DNA of 64,000 nt from Bacillota bacterium (GCA_030529225.1 JAUMXH010000008.1:1-64000), one strand, 5' to 3'. Shown: positions 30,593 to 40,255, counted from the stretch's first letter. A program made the numbers and translations. Notes: generated by a model from the sequence alone, not told the origin.

Positions 30593-33229
30593 ATGAGTAA
30601 AAAATCAAAGGTATTGGCATTGGTGTTGACATCGGCACTCGGGCTGGCTTCTTGGCAGGGCCTGCATGCCGACGACACCCAAGGGCACTGGGCGCAGAAA
30701 ATCATCGAGGAGATGAAGGGTAAGGGCATCATCAGCGGCTATGAGGACGGCACATTCAAGCCGGACGGAGCCTTGACCCGGGCGGAATTTGTAAAAATCA
30801 TCAACCGCGCCTTCGGATTCACGGGAGAGTCGGATCAGACCTTTACGGACGTCAGCCCGGAGGACTGGTTCGCAAAAGAGGTCGCGATCGCCTTTGCGAA
30901 CGGTTATTTAAAAGGCTTCCCGGACGGCAGTTTTCAGCCGCATGCACAGATTAGCCGCGCGGAAGTGGCGGTAATCATGGCGAGAATCCTCAAAGTGGAC
31001 GAGGATCCCGCTTCTGCCGATCAATTCACCGATGCCGACAGCATTCCGAGCTGGGCGAAGGGAAGCATAGGTGCCTTGACTAAGGCGGGCTACCTGAAGG
31101 GTTACGAGGACGGAAGCTTCGGCGCGACGAAGAAGATGACCCGCTCGGAGTCTTTGGCGGCGATCAAAGATGCTCCTCGTGATTATGCCGAGAAGCAAGA
31201 AGAAAACACAAAAAAGGAAGACAAAAAGAAATCAAACGAGAAGAAACCGAAAGACCAAGCAAAAAAGCAGGACGGTTCAAGAAGTTCCGGCGGTTCGAGC
31301 GGCGGCTCGAGCTCCGGACAATCGGAAGCTCCGGCAGATAAAATGATTGAGTCTATTTCTTTAAGTTCCGACCAAGCTTCCGGCTTTGATCTTTCTGTGG
31401 AGGCAGCAGAAGTAACTGTTCATCCGGTCTACCGGCCGAGTGACTCTAAGATGCAAGATAGAGGCGTAGAATGGAACTTGACACAAGCCGGAGACACGGT
31501 AACGATTTTAAGACAGGATGATCAATCGATTACGCTAAAGGCACTCGATAACGGCAAGTATGAATTGCGTGCGGCTTTAAAATCGAACCCGTCGATCACG
31601 AGCATGGCTTCCGGAACCGTCAGCAATCAGCTTGTAGGCCTGGAAGGTGATATCGGAACGGCAGGGAATCGGGAGATTACCGGTCTTGATTCCGGAAAGG
31701 CTTATGTGCTGAAAACGGATGAGCAATATTGGTCGGTAGATGCGAACGGAAAAATCGGCGCATCGTTTGATGGCGAAGAAAAGGCGAAGCTTTTTTCAAG
31801 CAACTTAAATGGGGGCGTGAATAAAATTCGGGGTTTGAGCAATGCCAAGACATATCGGGTTATCGATGCGAGCGCGGCAAGTTCCGACATAAAAGCGAAA
31901 GTGGAAGCTTATGTGAGCCTCGATCTTGAAATTTTGACTTTAAAGAATTTTGAAGCGTTTGATTCACTGGGGCAGTCATTGTATGTGGCATTAACGCAAG
32001 AGATTCAGCGTTTGGAACAGAAAAAAGCCGGGTTGGATCAGATAGACCCGCAAACCGATCCGCAATTGGCAGAGAAAAAAGCTGCCTTGGAAGCAAAAAT
32101 TGTCGATTTGAAAAACGTAAACGAAACAAAGTTTACCCCGAAAAAAGTATCGTTTGACCAAAAAATAGCAAGATTGCGAGCGGAACTTGCCGAAAAGAAA
32201 CAGGAAATCGAGCGGGAACTGGCAAAAATTACCGGAAAAGTAGAACCTGCCGGCGCGATTGAAATCGTGAACGTCATTCAAAGCAACAAAGATGCCATTT
32301 CTGAAGAAGATTGGAACAAAATTGCGAATACAAAGAAGTTTACCGAACTGATTTTTGACTTGGCAAAGGATGCCGAGCATCAGAACAAAGTGCTTCGTTT
32401 TTCCGACAAAGGGGAACTCAGCCTGAGTGCATCAGCGGATCAGGTTACCTGGAATCTGTTGAAAGAAAAATCGGGCACATATGAATCTGTCGTGAGCGGA
32501 AACAGTCCGGCAAATGCGATTCCCGCTCAGATTCATACGATGAGAAACCGGGGTGTCGGAACTTACAAGGTGACGGTTTCCGTGTCGTATCAACATTTGA
32601 AGGACAGAGTCTTTGAATCGGTGAGCAAGGAAGTGAAGTTGTTGCAGAACAATTTGGGTTCCTTGTCTCTGGATCGCGACTTTCAAGTCATACCTCAGCC
32701 GAGTTCGGAGAAGATTCGCTTTGATTGGAACAACGGCATTTTGGAGTGGGATGCGATCGAACATGCGACTTCTTATGATATCAAGGCGGAGGTGGCCGGG
32801 CTATCACAGGAAGGAACGATCGGCGGCGAGTTTTTAGAGCCGAAAGATTTAAAGCAGCCTTATGACAATGCGGAAAACGAGTTTTCAAAGAGCCTGCTTC
32901 CAAGACCGAATAACAGATGGTATGATTTGAACGACAAGGATTCTTCAAGGGTTTTTGTAGCAGTCGGTCTGAGCGAAAATAAAATCAGCCTGGATCGATT
33001 TGTTCCATATATCGGAAATTTTTTTAATCCTGAAGAGAATTATAACGCACAAGAATACAGAAGCGCTTTTAAATTGTGGATTATTCCGAGAAATGAAAAC
33101 AGTCTTTATATCAACAATCAGTCCAAATTTGTCGGAAACGGCGGTTACAATCAAGAACAGTCGAACGTGTTTATTGAAGGTTTTAAATTCTCCGATTTAA
33201 TGCACAAATTCGGGGTCATTCAGCCATAA
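30593..33229 (+). CDS. SLH-domain cell-surface protein
   Basis: 878 residues, exported: signal peptide 1-~26 ending GLHA. Three S-layer-homology domains (about residues 28-80, 85-140 and 148-190) with the repeated pattern GYEDGTFKP/RAEF, GFPDGSFQP/RAEV and GYEDGSFG/RSES. These anchor proteins to pyruvylated wall polymers. Then a Lys/Glu-rich stretch (~197-222), a Gly/Ser linker, Ig-like beta-rich parts, and a charged coiled coil (about 465-545). The C-terminal 250 residues are unlike anything I recognise. An adhesin or S-layer-associated role is an inference. Confidence 0.85.
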   Translation: MSKKSKVLALVLTSALGLASWQGLHADDTQGHWAQKIIEEMKGKGIISGYEDGTFKPDGALTRAEFVKIINRAFGFTGESDQTFTDVSPEDWFAKEVAIAFANGYLKGFPDGSFQPHAQISRAEVAVIMARILKVDEDPASADQFTDADSIPSWAKGSIGALTKAGYLKGYEDGSFGATKKMTRSESLAAIKDAPRDYAEKQEENTKKEDKKKSNEKKPKDQAKKQDGSRSSGGSSGGSSSGQSEAPADKMIESISLSSDQASGFDLSVEAAEVTVHPVYRPSDSKMQDRGVEWNLTQAGDTVTILRQDDQSITLKALDNGKYELRAALKSNPSITSMASGTVSNQLVGLEGDIGTAGNREITGLDSGKAYVLKTDEQYWSVDANGKIGASFDGEEKAKLFSSNLNGGVNKIRGLSNAKTYRVIDASAASSDIKAKVEAYVSLDLEILTLKNFEAFDSLGQSLYVALTQEIQRLEQKKAGLDQIDPQTDPQLAEKKAALEAKIVDLKNVNETKFTPKKVSFDQKIARLRAELAEKKQEIERELAKITGKVEPAGAIEIVNVIQSNKDAISEEDWNKIANTKKFTELIFDLAKDAEHQNKVLRFSDKGELSLSASADQVTWNLLKEKSGTYESVVSGNSPANAIPAQIHTMRNRGVGTYKVTVSVSYQHLKDRVFESVSKEVKLLQNNLGSLSLDRDFQVIPQPSSEKIRFDWNNGILEWDAIEHATSYDIKAEVAGLSQEGTIGGEFLEPKDLKQPYDNAENEFSKSLLPRPNNRWYDLNDKDSSRVFVAVGLSENKISLDRFVPYIGNFFNPEENYNAQEYRSAFKLWIIPRNENSLYINNQSKFVGNGGYNQEQSNVFIEGFKFSDLMHKFGVIQP

Positions 33230-33241
33230 TTTGAGCTTATG

Positions 33242-33275
33242 AAATATGCAGGGAAGCTCCCCTGCATATTTTTTA
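33242..33275 (+). terminator. Terminator after the SLH gene
   Basis: AAATATGCAGGG pairs perfectly with CCCTGCATATTT around AAGCT, followed by Ts. Confidence 0.92.
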
Positions 33276-33367
33276 AGGAAAAGGTTACCGATGAATACTT
33301 AAAAAACCGGGGAACAGTCGCTCTCAAATGCCCCGGAAGCGGAAACAGAATTAAATCAAAAAAATGC

Positions 33368-33396
33368 TTGTTTTTTCTCCCTTTTTGTAGTACAAT
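33368..33396 (+). promoter_or_regulatory. Promoter of infC-rpmI-rplT
   Basis: TTGTTT (33368-33373), 17 bp, TACAAT (33391-33396). It gives a leader of about 220 nt ahead of infC. Confidence 0.75.
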
Positions 33397-33402
33397 ACTG
33401 AG

Positions 33403-33624
33403 GCGTGAGAGAAAAACGTCCTGTTTTCCTTTCCAAAAATACATGTGTTGTGGCACATGTCATACTAAGTAGAATGTCAATTTCTCACCTGGATGTGCAA
33501 GTTAAGCGCATGGGTTATCATCTGACCGGCAGAGTCCATTCTAAAAGGGTGTTTGCCAGTTTTTTGTATAATCTTGGGTGCCGTTGACACCCGTTTTTTA
33601 TTTTATAAGCATAGGAGGTGCATT
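33403..33624 (+). ncRNA. infC leader RNA with attenuator (L20-leader-like)
   Basis: The leader holds a hairpin ACATGTG-N6-CACATGT (33441-33460), a middle part able to fold further, and a terminator (33575-33600) ending in six Ts just 12 nt before the infC ribosome-binding site. Firmicute infC operons are known to be controlled by L20 binding in such leaders. That this one binds L20 is inferred from position, not from a matched consensus. Confidence 0.6.
33575..33600 (+). terminator. Premature terminator in the infC leader
   Basis: GGGTG-CCGTTGA-CACCC followed by GTTTTTT. It lies upstream of the gene, so it must be bypassed for expression. Confidence 0.75.
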
Positions 33625-34170
33625 ATTAACAAAAAGTTTGATCGTAGGCCGCCATCAAAAAAAGATGAAACGCAGCTCAACGAAGATATCAAAGATCCCA
33701 AGGTTAGACTGATAGGGAGCGATAACTCACAGATCGGTATTGTGACTTCGGAAGAGGCTTTGAGAATCGCGATGAGCGAGAATCTTGACCTGGTTAAGAT
33801 TGTCGAAGAAGCGGATCCTCCGGTTTGCAAGGTAATGGACTACGGCAAGTTCCGTTACGAAAAGCAAAAGAAGGAGAAGGAACGAAGGAAGAATCAAAAG
33901 ATCATTTCTGTAAAAGAAGTGAGACTGTCTGTGAACATTGAGCAACATGATTTTGACACGAAGGCTCGAAGTGCGATTAAGTTTTTAAATGCAGGCGACA
34001 AGGTGAAGATAAGCCTCAGAATGTGGGGAAGACAGCTCGGCGCGCCGGAACAGGGCGTGCAAGTTGTTGAGGAGTTTATAGATTATCTTGCCAGGGAAAT
34101 GAGTATAGATGTGCAAAGCAAAGCAAAACTGGAGGGCAGAAACATCAACGCAATCATACAGAAAGCGTAG
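33625..34170 (+). CDS. infC: Translation initiation factor IF-3
   Basis: Binds the 30S subunit and checks the start codon. LNEDIKDPKVRLIGSDNSQIGI, the DLVKIVEEADPPVCKVMDYGKFRYE junction and the C-terminal KVRLSVNIEQHDFDTK-like region are all present. The start is unusual: no ATG/GTG/TTG fits, while AGGAGG at 33613-33618 lies 6 nt before ATT 33625 (a second ATT is at 33622). A TTG at 33553 would have to be translated through the leader terminator. IF-3 genes are known for AUU starts, which let the factor repress its own translation. Confidence 0.93.
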   Translation: MNKKFDRRPPSKKDETQLNEDIKDPKVRLIGSDNSQIGIVTSEEALRIAMSENLDLVKIVEEADPPVCKVMDYGKFRYEKQKKEKERRKNQKIISVKEVRLSVNIEQHDFDTKARSAIKFLNAGDKVKISLRMWGRQLGAPEQGVQVVEEFIDYLAREMSIDVQSKAKLEGRNINAIIQKA

Positions 34171-34236
34171 AGCGATTCGGTTTTGCAATCCTATGCGACA
34201 GATTTGAAAATCGATTCAAGATAAGAGGAGGACGAG

Positions 34237-34434
34237 ATGCCAAAAATGAAAACGCACAGAGGTGCGGCGAAAAGGGTAAGAAAAACTGCTTCAGGCAAGC
34301 TGAAGAGAGGAAAAGCGTATACAGCGCACAACTTCTGGGCCAAGACTCAGAAACAGAAGCGTCATCTAAGAAAATCGGGATTGGTATCTGATGGCGATAT
34401 GAAAAGAATTAAGACTCTTCTACCATACTTATAG
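34237..34434 (+). CDS. rpmI: Ribosomal protein bL35
   Basis: 65-residue basic protein, [24 protein letters not shown], part of the 50S subunit. AGAGGAGGACG precedes ATG 34237. Middle gene of the conserved infC-rpmI-rplT operon. Confidence 0.96.
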   Translation: MPKMKTHRGAAKRVRKTASGKLKRGKAYTAHNFWAKTQKQKRHLRKSGLVSDGDMKRIKTLLPYL

Positions 34435-34443
34435 GAGGCGAAA

Positions 34444-34797
34444 ATGGCTAGAATTAAAGGTGCGGTAAACGCGAAAAAGAAACATAAAAGAATATTGAAG
34501 ATGGCGAAGGGTTACTACGGTCAGAAATCTTTGGTTTTCAGAGCGGCGAACCCTCAGGTAAATAGAGCTCTCGCTTCAGCGTTCACAGGAAGAAAGTTGA
34601 AAAAGAGAGAATTCAGAAAAATGTGGATTGCAAGGATTAACGCGGCTGTCAGACAACACGACTTGTCATACTCTAAGTTTATGCACGGCCTGAAGTTGGC
34701 GGGCGTAGACATCAACAGAAAAATGCTTTCTGAGATCGCAATCTACGACGCGGACGGATTCAAGAACTTGGTAGAGATTGCAAAGGCGAACCTCTAA
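34444..34797 (+). CDS. rplT: Ribosomal protein bL20
   Basis: 117 residues, [28 protein letters not shown] opening and [17 protein letters not shown] end, as in all L20. An early 50S assembly protein and, in other Firmicutes, the repressor of its own operon through the leader. Starts 9 nt after rpmI with AGGAGGCG. Confidence 0.96.
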   Translation: MARIKGAVNAKKKHKRILKMAKGYYGQKSLVFRAANPQVNRALASAFTGRKLKKREFRKMWIARINAAVRQHDLSYSKFMHGLKLAGVDINRKMLSEIAIYDADGFKNLVEIAKANL

Positions 34798-34823
34798 TCC
34801 GAGTGCTCCGATTGCTATTTGGG

Positions 34824-34860
34824 AATGTCCTATTCTTTGGAGTAGGGCATTTATTTTTAT
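34824..34860 (+). terminator. Terminator of the infC operon
   Basis: AATGTCCTATTC pairs with GAGTAGGGCATT (two wobble/mismatch), loop TTTG, then a T-rich tail. Confidence 0.8.
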
Positions 34861-34874
34861 AAAGGGGAAACAAC

Positions 34875-36398
34875 ATGAAACAAAGCAGAAAAAGGGGGAT
34901 CTTCCTCGCGTTTTGCGCCTTGCTTCTCGTCTTCTCGCTAACAGCTTGCGGAGAGGAGAAGAAGGAGGCGGAAGAGCCGCCTGTTTACCACATCGCGAAC
35001 TCAGAGGCGGGGGCGGAGGTTCGCTATCAGGAAGGGAGCTTTCTTGACTACGAGGCGCACGAGAAAGAAATCGGGATCACCGGTGCCTTTGATGAAGAAG
35101 AGGGTGTCTTTTCGTACTTCGTAGACGGGCAGAAGAGGTTGGCAAATGTGGATGGCGGGAAGGTCGTAGACGCTGAAACGGGTTTGGACGCCGCTATCCG
35201 ATTCGAAAACGGAAGGGCGATGGTGGAGCCCGAGACGTTTTTGACGCATTTTGGGTTTACGATTCGCAAAGAGGATGCCGAGACCGGCAAGGCCAAGGAT
35301 ACCGAGAAAGAGAAAGATCCGGAAGCCGAGAAGGACAAGGGGAGTGAGGATGTTTCTGAAGCCCCTACAGAGCCTTCCGAACGGGAAGGAGACGGAGATT
35401 TGAAGGATATTGAGCGGTCAAAACAATCGAATAAAATCGTCATGGCTTGGGACAGCTATGTGAACGATTCGGAGCAGACCTTTGCAGGCAGCCTGGATGT
35501 CGTGATCGCCAAGGCTTTTGCCCTAAAGAGCGAGCAGGGCGAGGCGGATCTCTTGCTGAGGGATTCCTATGTCAGGAACGCCAAGAGGCAGGGAAAGGAA
35601 GTCTGGATTATGGCGACCAACTCCTTTAATCCTGATCTCACAAAAAGCTTTTTGCATAGTTACGCATCACGGCAGGCCTATATTCAGAGCATTGTGAACT
35701 ACTGTGTGGAGAACCGCATCGAGGGCGTGAGCCTGGATTTTGAGAACATGTACCTGGACGATAGCGACCTCTTCGTGCAGTTTGTCGCGGAACTCTATTA
35801 CGAGCTGAACGAACATCAAAAGTACCTTGGGGTCTGCGTGACGGTTCCCGGCGGGAGCGATATGTGGTCCAAGGTCTATGACAGGGAACGGCTCGGAAAC
35901 AACGCGGACTACCTGATGCTGATGGCTTACGACCAGCACTGGGCGGCTTCTCAGGTGGCGGGACCCGTGGCGTCTTACACTTGGGTCAAGCAGAACATCG
36001 AGAAGATGAGCGAGTTTGTGGATAAGGAAAAGCTCATCCTGGGCGTGCCGTTCTACACCAGAGTTTGGTACGAGTCGTACTCAAACGAGGTGGCAAACAA
36101 GGTTGTAGTCCGTTCCAAGGACTTCTACATGGTCGGTCCGAGCAATCTTTTAAACGCGCTCGAGGAAGGGCAGTACAAGCGGATTTGGGACGATGAGGCC
36201 TCGCAGTTCTTCTTCGTCTACCACGATGATGCTGCCGATGAGGTGGTCAAGTTTTGGTTCGACGATGCCGATTCCGTGGCGAGGAAGGCGAATTTGGCAA
36301 ACGAGATGGGCTTGCCGGGCATCGCCTGCTGGGCGCTCGGCTTTGAAACCCCCGAAACCTGGGAGAAACTGGACAAGGTAAAGCGCGGGGAATATTAA
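34875..36398 (+). CDS. GH18-like glycosyl hydrolase lipoprotein
   Basis: 507 residues. Lipoprotein signal with lipobox LTAC (Cys25). Residues ~30-130 look like a small beta-rich domain (copper-amine-oxidase-N-like), then a charged Glu/Lys/Asp linker (~135-175), then a glycoside hydrolase family 18 barrel: IEGVSLDFENM carries the D-x-x-E catalytic end, with YLMLMAYDQHW and the final PGIACWALGFETPETW. This layout matches YaaH-type enzymes that act on peptidoglycan or spore-coat glycans. Outer face of the membrane. Substrate inferred from family. Confidence 0.87.
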   Translation: MKQSRKRGIFLAFCALLLVFSLTACGEEKKEAEEPPVYHIANSEAGAEVRYQEGSFLDYEAHEKEIGITGAFDEEEGVFSYFVDGQKRLANVDGGKVVDAETGLDAAIRFENGRAMVEPETFLTHFGFTIRKEDAETGKAKDTEKEKDPEAEKDKGSEDVSEAPTEPSEREGDGDLKDIERSKQSNKIVMAWDSYVNDSEQTFAGSLDVVIAKAFALKSEQGEADLLLRDSYVRNAKRQGKEVWIMATNSFNPDLTKSFLHSYASRQAYIQSIVNYCVENRIEGVSLDFENMYLDDSDLFVQFVAELYYELNEHQKYLGVCVTVPGGSDMWSKVYDRERLGNNADYLMLMAYDQHWAASQVAGPVASYTWVKQNIEKMSEFVDKEKLILGVPFYTRVWYESYSNEVANKVVVRSKDFYMVGPSNLLNALEEGQYKRIWDDEASQFFFVYHDDAADEVVKFWFDDADSVARKANLANEMGLPGIACWALGFETPETWEKLDKVKRGEY

Positions 36399-36423
36399 GC
36401 GTTTCCGCCGAATCGCCTAAGCA

Positions 36424-36460
36424 TAAAAAAATCGCCTGAAAGCGAGTTAGTATCAGGTGA
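36424..36460 (-). terminator. Terminator of the EF-G paralogue (minus strand)
   Basis: On the minus strand TCACCTGA pairs with TCAGGCGA, followed by seven Ts. Confidence 0.75.
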
Positions 36461-36471
36461 AGGAACAAGAA

Positions 36472-36503
36472 AGAGCGGGAACATCACTTCCCGCTCTGTT
36501 TTT
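36472..36503 (+). terminator. Terminator after the GH18 gene
   Basis: AGAGCGGGAA pairs perfectly with TTCCCGCTCT, then GTTTTT. Confidence 0.88.
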
Positions 36504-36553
36504 ATGTTCTTATTCTATTTGCTTGTCAAAGCCTGCCTGTGGGTCAGCGCAGC

Positions 36554-38632
36554 CTATTCTCCGCCGCCGTATTGCGCAATGATTTTTTCCGCGAGCTCGT
36601 GAGGCAACTCCTCGTAACGGTCAAACTTCAACGAGAACGAACCTCTCGCCTGGGTCATCGACCTGAGGTCTGTCGCGTAGCTGAAGAGTTCTGATTGCGG
36701 AGCTTCCGCCATAACGATCTGCTTGCCGTTTGCGCCCTGTTCCATCCCCAAAATCTTACCTCTTCTTCGGTTCATATCGCCCATGATATCGCCCATGTAG
36801 CTGTCAGGGATGACGATTTCTATCCTCATAATCGGCTCCAAGAGAACCGGCTTCGCTTCCTTCATTCCTTTTTTAAACGCGAGGCTCGCTGCCATCTTAA
36901 ACGCGTTCTCGTTCGAGTCAACATCGTGGTAAGAACCGTCATACAGAATCGCCTTGATTTTCACAACCGGGAATCCCGCCAGAACCCCGTGTTCCAAACA
37001 CTCTCTGAGTCCCTTTTCGACCGCAGGAATGTACTGTTTCGGAACCGAGCCGCCGAAGATTTCCTCGTCGAACTCAAAGTCCTGAGTCGAAGGTGAGAAT
37101 CGGATGTGAACGTCTCCGTACTGGCCGGAACCGCCGGATTGTTTCTTGTGTTTTCCCTGTACATCCGAAGAACCCTTGATGGTCTCCCTGTAGGCAATCT
37201 TTTGGTCCACCAGCTCAACCGATACACCGTAGAGGTTCTTGAGCTTGGAAGTGATGATTTGAAGCTGGATGGTGCCCATGCCGCCAATCAACATCTGTCT
37301 GGTCTCGGCATTTCTGCTGACGGTAAAGGTCGGATCTTCCTCGGTCAACTTCTGGAGGGCAGGGCCAATTTTATCCTCGTCTTTTTTATCCTTCGGTTCG
37401 ACCGCCATATAGAGGCAAGGTTCCGGGAACTTGATGCCGTCATAGATGACAGGCTTTGCCTTGGTCGCCAAGGTATCTCCGGTAGAGACCGATGTCAGCT
37501 TGGAAGTTGCAACGATGTCGCCGACGCCCGCCGATTCGAGCGGAAGCTGCTCTTTTCCGCGCAGGAAAAAGATGTTTTGCAGTTTCTCCACTTTGTCCTT
37601 GCTCACGTTCAGGATTTCCATATCCTTTTTCAGCGTTCCCGAATTGATTTTCATGATGGAAATTTTGCCCACGAACTGGTCGACGATGGTTTTAAACACA
37701 ATCGCAGAGAAGGCCTCGTCCTTGTCGACCTTGAACTCCACATCCTCGCCTGTGCCAGGGTGTTTTCCTACATTCACGCCGTTCTTTGAGTTATCATACG
37801 GAGTCGGCAGGTATTTTGCCGCGAGCTTTAGGATCGCCATGCTTCCCTGTGAGTGAAGGGCCGAACCTGTGATGACGGGAACCGTATCGCCCGCGATGAC
37901 ACCCTTTCTGAGCCCGATTCGAATTTCTTCTTCGGTAAACGGCTCGCCTTCAAAGAACTTGTCCAGAAGCGCTTCATCCGTCTCCGCAACCGACTCCACC
38001 AGCATGTTATAGAGCGGGTCTATCATTTCTTCGTATTCTTTTGGAAGGTCTACATCCTTCATGCTGCCGCTCTCGTCAAAGACTCTGGCAGACCTGTCTA
38101 CGACACTGACGAACCCGACGAACTTGTCTCCTTGGTACATAGGAATTTCAAACGGTGCAATCTTCTTTCCGAACTTTTCTTTGAGCTCCTCGACGACCTT
38201 CAAGTAGTCGATGTTCTCCTTGTCCATCTTGTTCAGGAAGATAATCTTAGGGATATTGAGCTCTTCGGTCATTTCCCAAGCCTTTTCCGTTCCCACTTCC
38301 ACTCCGCTCGATGCGTCGACTACGATGACCGCTCCGCCGGCTACGCGTAGCGCCGATTCCACCTCGCCGTAAAAGTCGAAGTAGCCCGGTGTATCCAAAA
38401 TATTGAATTTATCATCCTTGTACTCGAGTGGTATGACAGAGGTTGAAATGGAATATTTTCTTTCTATCTCTTCCTTGTCATAGTCTGAGACAGTGTTTCC
38501 GTTGTCAACAACCCCCTGACGCTTTGTCACTCCAAGCGTGTAAAGCAGCGACTCCACAAGGGTCGTTTTTCCGGAACTGCCGTGCCCTAAAAGCGCTATG
38601 TTCCTAATGTTTTCAACAGGATAATGCTTCAT
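36554..38632 (-). CDS. Elongation factor G-like GTPase (EF-G paralogue)
   Basis: 692 residues with the five-domain EF-G plan. GTPase motifs: GHGSSGKT (residues 16-23), DTPGYFDF and NKMD. The P-loop and lack of a rpsL-rpsG-tuf neighbourhood mark it as the divergent second EF-G group found in many Clostridia rather than the main translocase. The role may be translocation under stress, ribosome recycling or antibiotic protection; I cannot choose. The last residues QYGGGE are typical of this group. GGGAGGAA precedes ATG 38632. Confidence 0.87.
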   Translation of the reverse strand: MKHYPVENIRNIALLGHGSSGKTTLVESLLYTLGVTKRQGVVDNGNTVSDYDKEEIERKYSISTSVIPLEYKDDKFNILDTPGYFDFYGEVESALRVAGGAVIVVDASSGVEVGTEKAWEMTEELNIPKIIFLNKMDKENIDYLKVVEELKEKFGKKIAPFEIPMYQGDKFVGFVSVVDRSARVFDESGSMKDVDLPKEYEEMIDPLYNMLVESVAETDEALLDKFFEGEPFTEEEIRIGLRKGVIAGDTVPVITGSALHSQGSMAILKLAAKYLPTPYDNSKNGVNVGKHPGTGEDVEFKVDKDEAFSAIVFKTIVDQFVGKISIMKINSGTLKKDMEILNVSKDKVEKLQNIFFLRGKEQLPLESAGVGDIVATSKLTSVSTGDTLATKAKPVIYDGIKFPEPCLYMAVEPKDKKDEDKIGPALQKLTEEDPTFTVSRNAETRQMLIGGMGTIQLQIITSKLKNLYGVSVELVDQKIAYRETIKGSSDVQGKHKKQSGGSGQYGDVHIRFSPSTQDFEFDEEIFGGSVPKQYIPAVEKGLRECLEHGVLAGFPVVKIKAILYDGSYHDVDSNENAFKMAASLAFKKGMKEAKPVLLEPIMRIEIVIPDSYMGDIMGDMNRRRGKILGMEQGANGKQIVMAEAPQSELFSYATDLRSMTQARGSFSLKFDRYEELPHELAEKIIAQYGGGE

Positions 38633-38661
38633 AGTATTCCTCCCTCTTTCCTATTTTTATG

Positions 38662-38700
38662 AATACCGTTGGTATTGATTCATCATATTAACAGTTAATA
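38662..38700. promoter_or_regulatory. Two palindromes upstream of the EF-G paralogue
   Basis: AATACC-GTT-GGTATT (38662-38676) and TATTAAC-A-GTTAATA (38686-38700) lie between the PP2C stop and the EF-G paralogue start. Positions fit operators. No T-tract follows either. Confidence 0.45.
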
Positions 38701-38703
38701 CGA

Positions 38704-39531
38704 TTATGCGTTGAGGCTGTAGGCCTCGTTATATAAAAAGCAAGCGCTGATGTCATCGCCACTTCCTTTTATACTCGTTTCATCGAGCCATTCGGCAAAG
38801 TTCTTTTTGATGGTCGAAGCCCCGCTGCTCTTCCAAATGCGGTGCATGTCCTCGATCACCTGCTTGAAGTCCTCGGCGCTCTCAAAGGAATTTTTGTAGC
38901 CGTCGGTCGCGATCATAAAGCAGTCCAACAGTTTGGAATCGTACTCAAAAAATCTCGCCTTTGTAATCGATTCGATTTGGCAGATCGAGTGGGTCGCATC
39001 TCCCACGGCCTCCCTGTCGCTATCCAGGAGCTCGACCTTGTTCTTGAGTTTGAACAGGGCGTCCCCGTCGCCCAAGCAGAAGCCGAAGACATTCTTGCGG
39101 TTCAGGACCGCGAGGCTCAGCGTCGAGCCGTAGGCCAGCAGGGCGTTGGTTGAGAGAAACTTCTGTTGTCTTTGCGTCAGACTATCAATCTCAGTGGCTT
39201 GAAAGGGATTGCTCCTGAGATGTTTCATTGCCAGGCGTGCCCAGTGGGCACTAATGGCCTGTAAGACGTTTCGCAAGGAGAGCTCTCTTCCCTCCCTGCT
39301 CTTGATTTCGGCGATGTTTCGGGCCTGGTGCTGAATGATTTCGATTGCGGAGAGGACCGCCAAACTCGCCCCCACATCACTTCGAAAGCAAAGGTTTGAG
39401 CCGTGTCCGTCGGCGATGGCAACATAGAGAAAGTCCCGATCGAGCATGCTCATTACCGCATCCTGGAGCGGCATCCCCTTCCTCTTGTGGCTGGCGCCGA
39501 GTACCGACTCGGAAATGATATTCCAAGGCAT
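38704..39531 (-). CDS. PP2C-type protein phosphatase
   Basis: 275 residues. The metal-binding motif ADGHGSN (Asp41-Gly42) and the later MIATDGYKNSF and SGDDISACF blocks match PP2C Ser/Thr phosphatases. It opens with ASHKRKGMPLQDA, as in PP2Cs paired with kinases. Last gene of a three-gene unit: kinase, vWA protein, phosphatase, all minus strand. It should reverse phosphorylation by the neighbouring kinase (inference from arrangement). Confidence 0.85.
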   Translation of the reverse strand: MPWNIISESVLGASHKRKGMPLQDAVMSMLDRDFLYVAIADGHGSNLCFRSDVGASLAVLSAIEIIQHQARNIAEIKSREGRELSLRNVLQAISAHWARLAMKHLRSNPFQATEIDSLTQRQQKFLSTNALLAYGSTLSLAVLNRKNVFGFCLGDGDALFKLKNKVELLDSDREAVGDATHSICQIESITKARFFEYDSKLLDCFMIATDGYKNSFESAEDFKQVIEDMHRIWKSSGASTIKKNFAEWLDETSIKGSGDDISACFLYNEAYSLNA

Positions 39532-39547
39532 AAATCCTCCCCCTTAC

Positions 39548-40255
39548 TTACCAGACATCGTCCACACTGATCGGGTAGTCCTTCCAAAAATCGTTGGGAA
39601 TCGCAGGGAGCAGGACATTGGTTTGAATGCTGCCTTCGCTCTGGCTCGATGGAGAAGACGCGGCGTTCAGAACCACGGTCGATGCCCACTTGATGTACTC
39701 AATCAGGTGGTGAGAATGTTCCGCCTTCAAGACCTCGATCGCCTCGGAGTTGATGAAGGACTTCAGGACCTTCTCGTTGGCCCCTCTGCCGATGGCAATC
39801 GCGAGTTTCACCGCCTTGGTTCCCCAAGGAAGCTCCAAGAAGCGCTGTAGGGGCGCCTTGTACTCATCGGTCGGCTGGCCGTCCGAGACCAGAACCAGGA
39901 CCGGTGGCAGGGCTCGTTCCGCCATGTTCCTCACATCCACGGCATCCGCCAGGAGCTCAAAGGCCTTGCCCATATCCGTGACGCCGCCCGCCTCCAAGTC
40001 GTGCCATACAAAGCTCTCTATCGGGGTCGCTTCCTCGATGTGCCACTCCGCTCCGCTCGAAAACTTCAGCACCCTGACCTTGATCGAGGCGTTCGGATTT
40101 TCCTCCGCAACCCTCTGCATGTGCGGGATCGCGTTTCGTATCGCCTCGTTCAGGGCGTCCATCTTCCCCATTTGCTTCATCGATGTGGAGCAGTCCACCA
40201 CGAAGATGAAGTCCAGGGTCCTGTTTGCGAGTTTTCCTCCCGGTCTAAGACTCAT
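39548..40255 (-). CDS. vWA-domain protein, TerY-like
   Basis: 235 residues made up mainly of one von Willebrand A domain. The metal-ion site DCSTS is at residues 21-25, with the later Thr in GGVTDMGKA and the Asp in LVSDGQPTDEY. TerY-like vWA proteins are thought to bridge other proteins through a divalent metal. It starts about 90 nt after the kinase gene and ends 16 nt before the phosphatase gene. Confidence 0.87.
   Translation of the reverse strand: MSLRPGGKLANRTLDFIFVVDCSTSMKQMGKMDALNEAIRNAIPHMQRVAEENPNASIKVRVLKFSSGAEWHIEEATPIESFVWHDLEAGGVTDMGKAFELLADAVDVRNMAERALPPVLVLVSDGQPTDEYKAPLQRFLELPWGTKAVKLAIAIGRGANEKVLKSFINSEAIEVLKAEHSHHLIEYIKWASTVVLNAASSPSSQSEGSIQTNVLLPAIPNDFWKDYPISVDDVW

Noticed and set aside
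33553-33624. TTG 33553 as the infC start
   Set aside because: No Shine-Dalgarno, and translation would run through the leader terminator; ATT 33625 has AGGAGG at the right distance.
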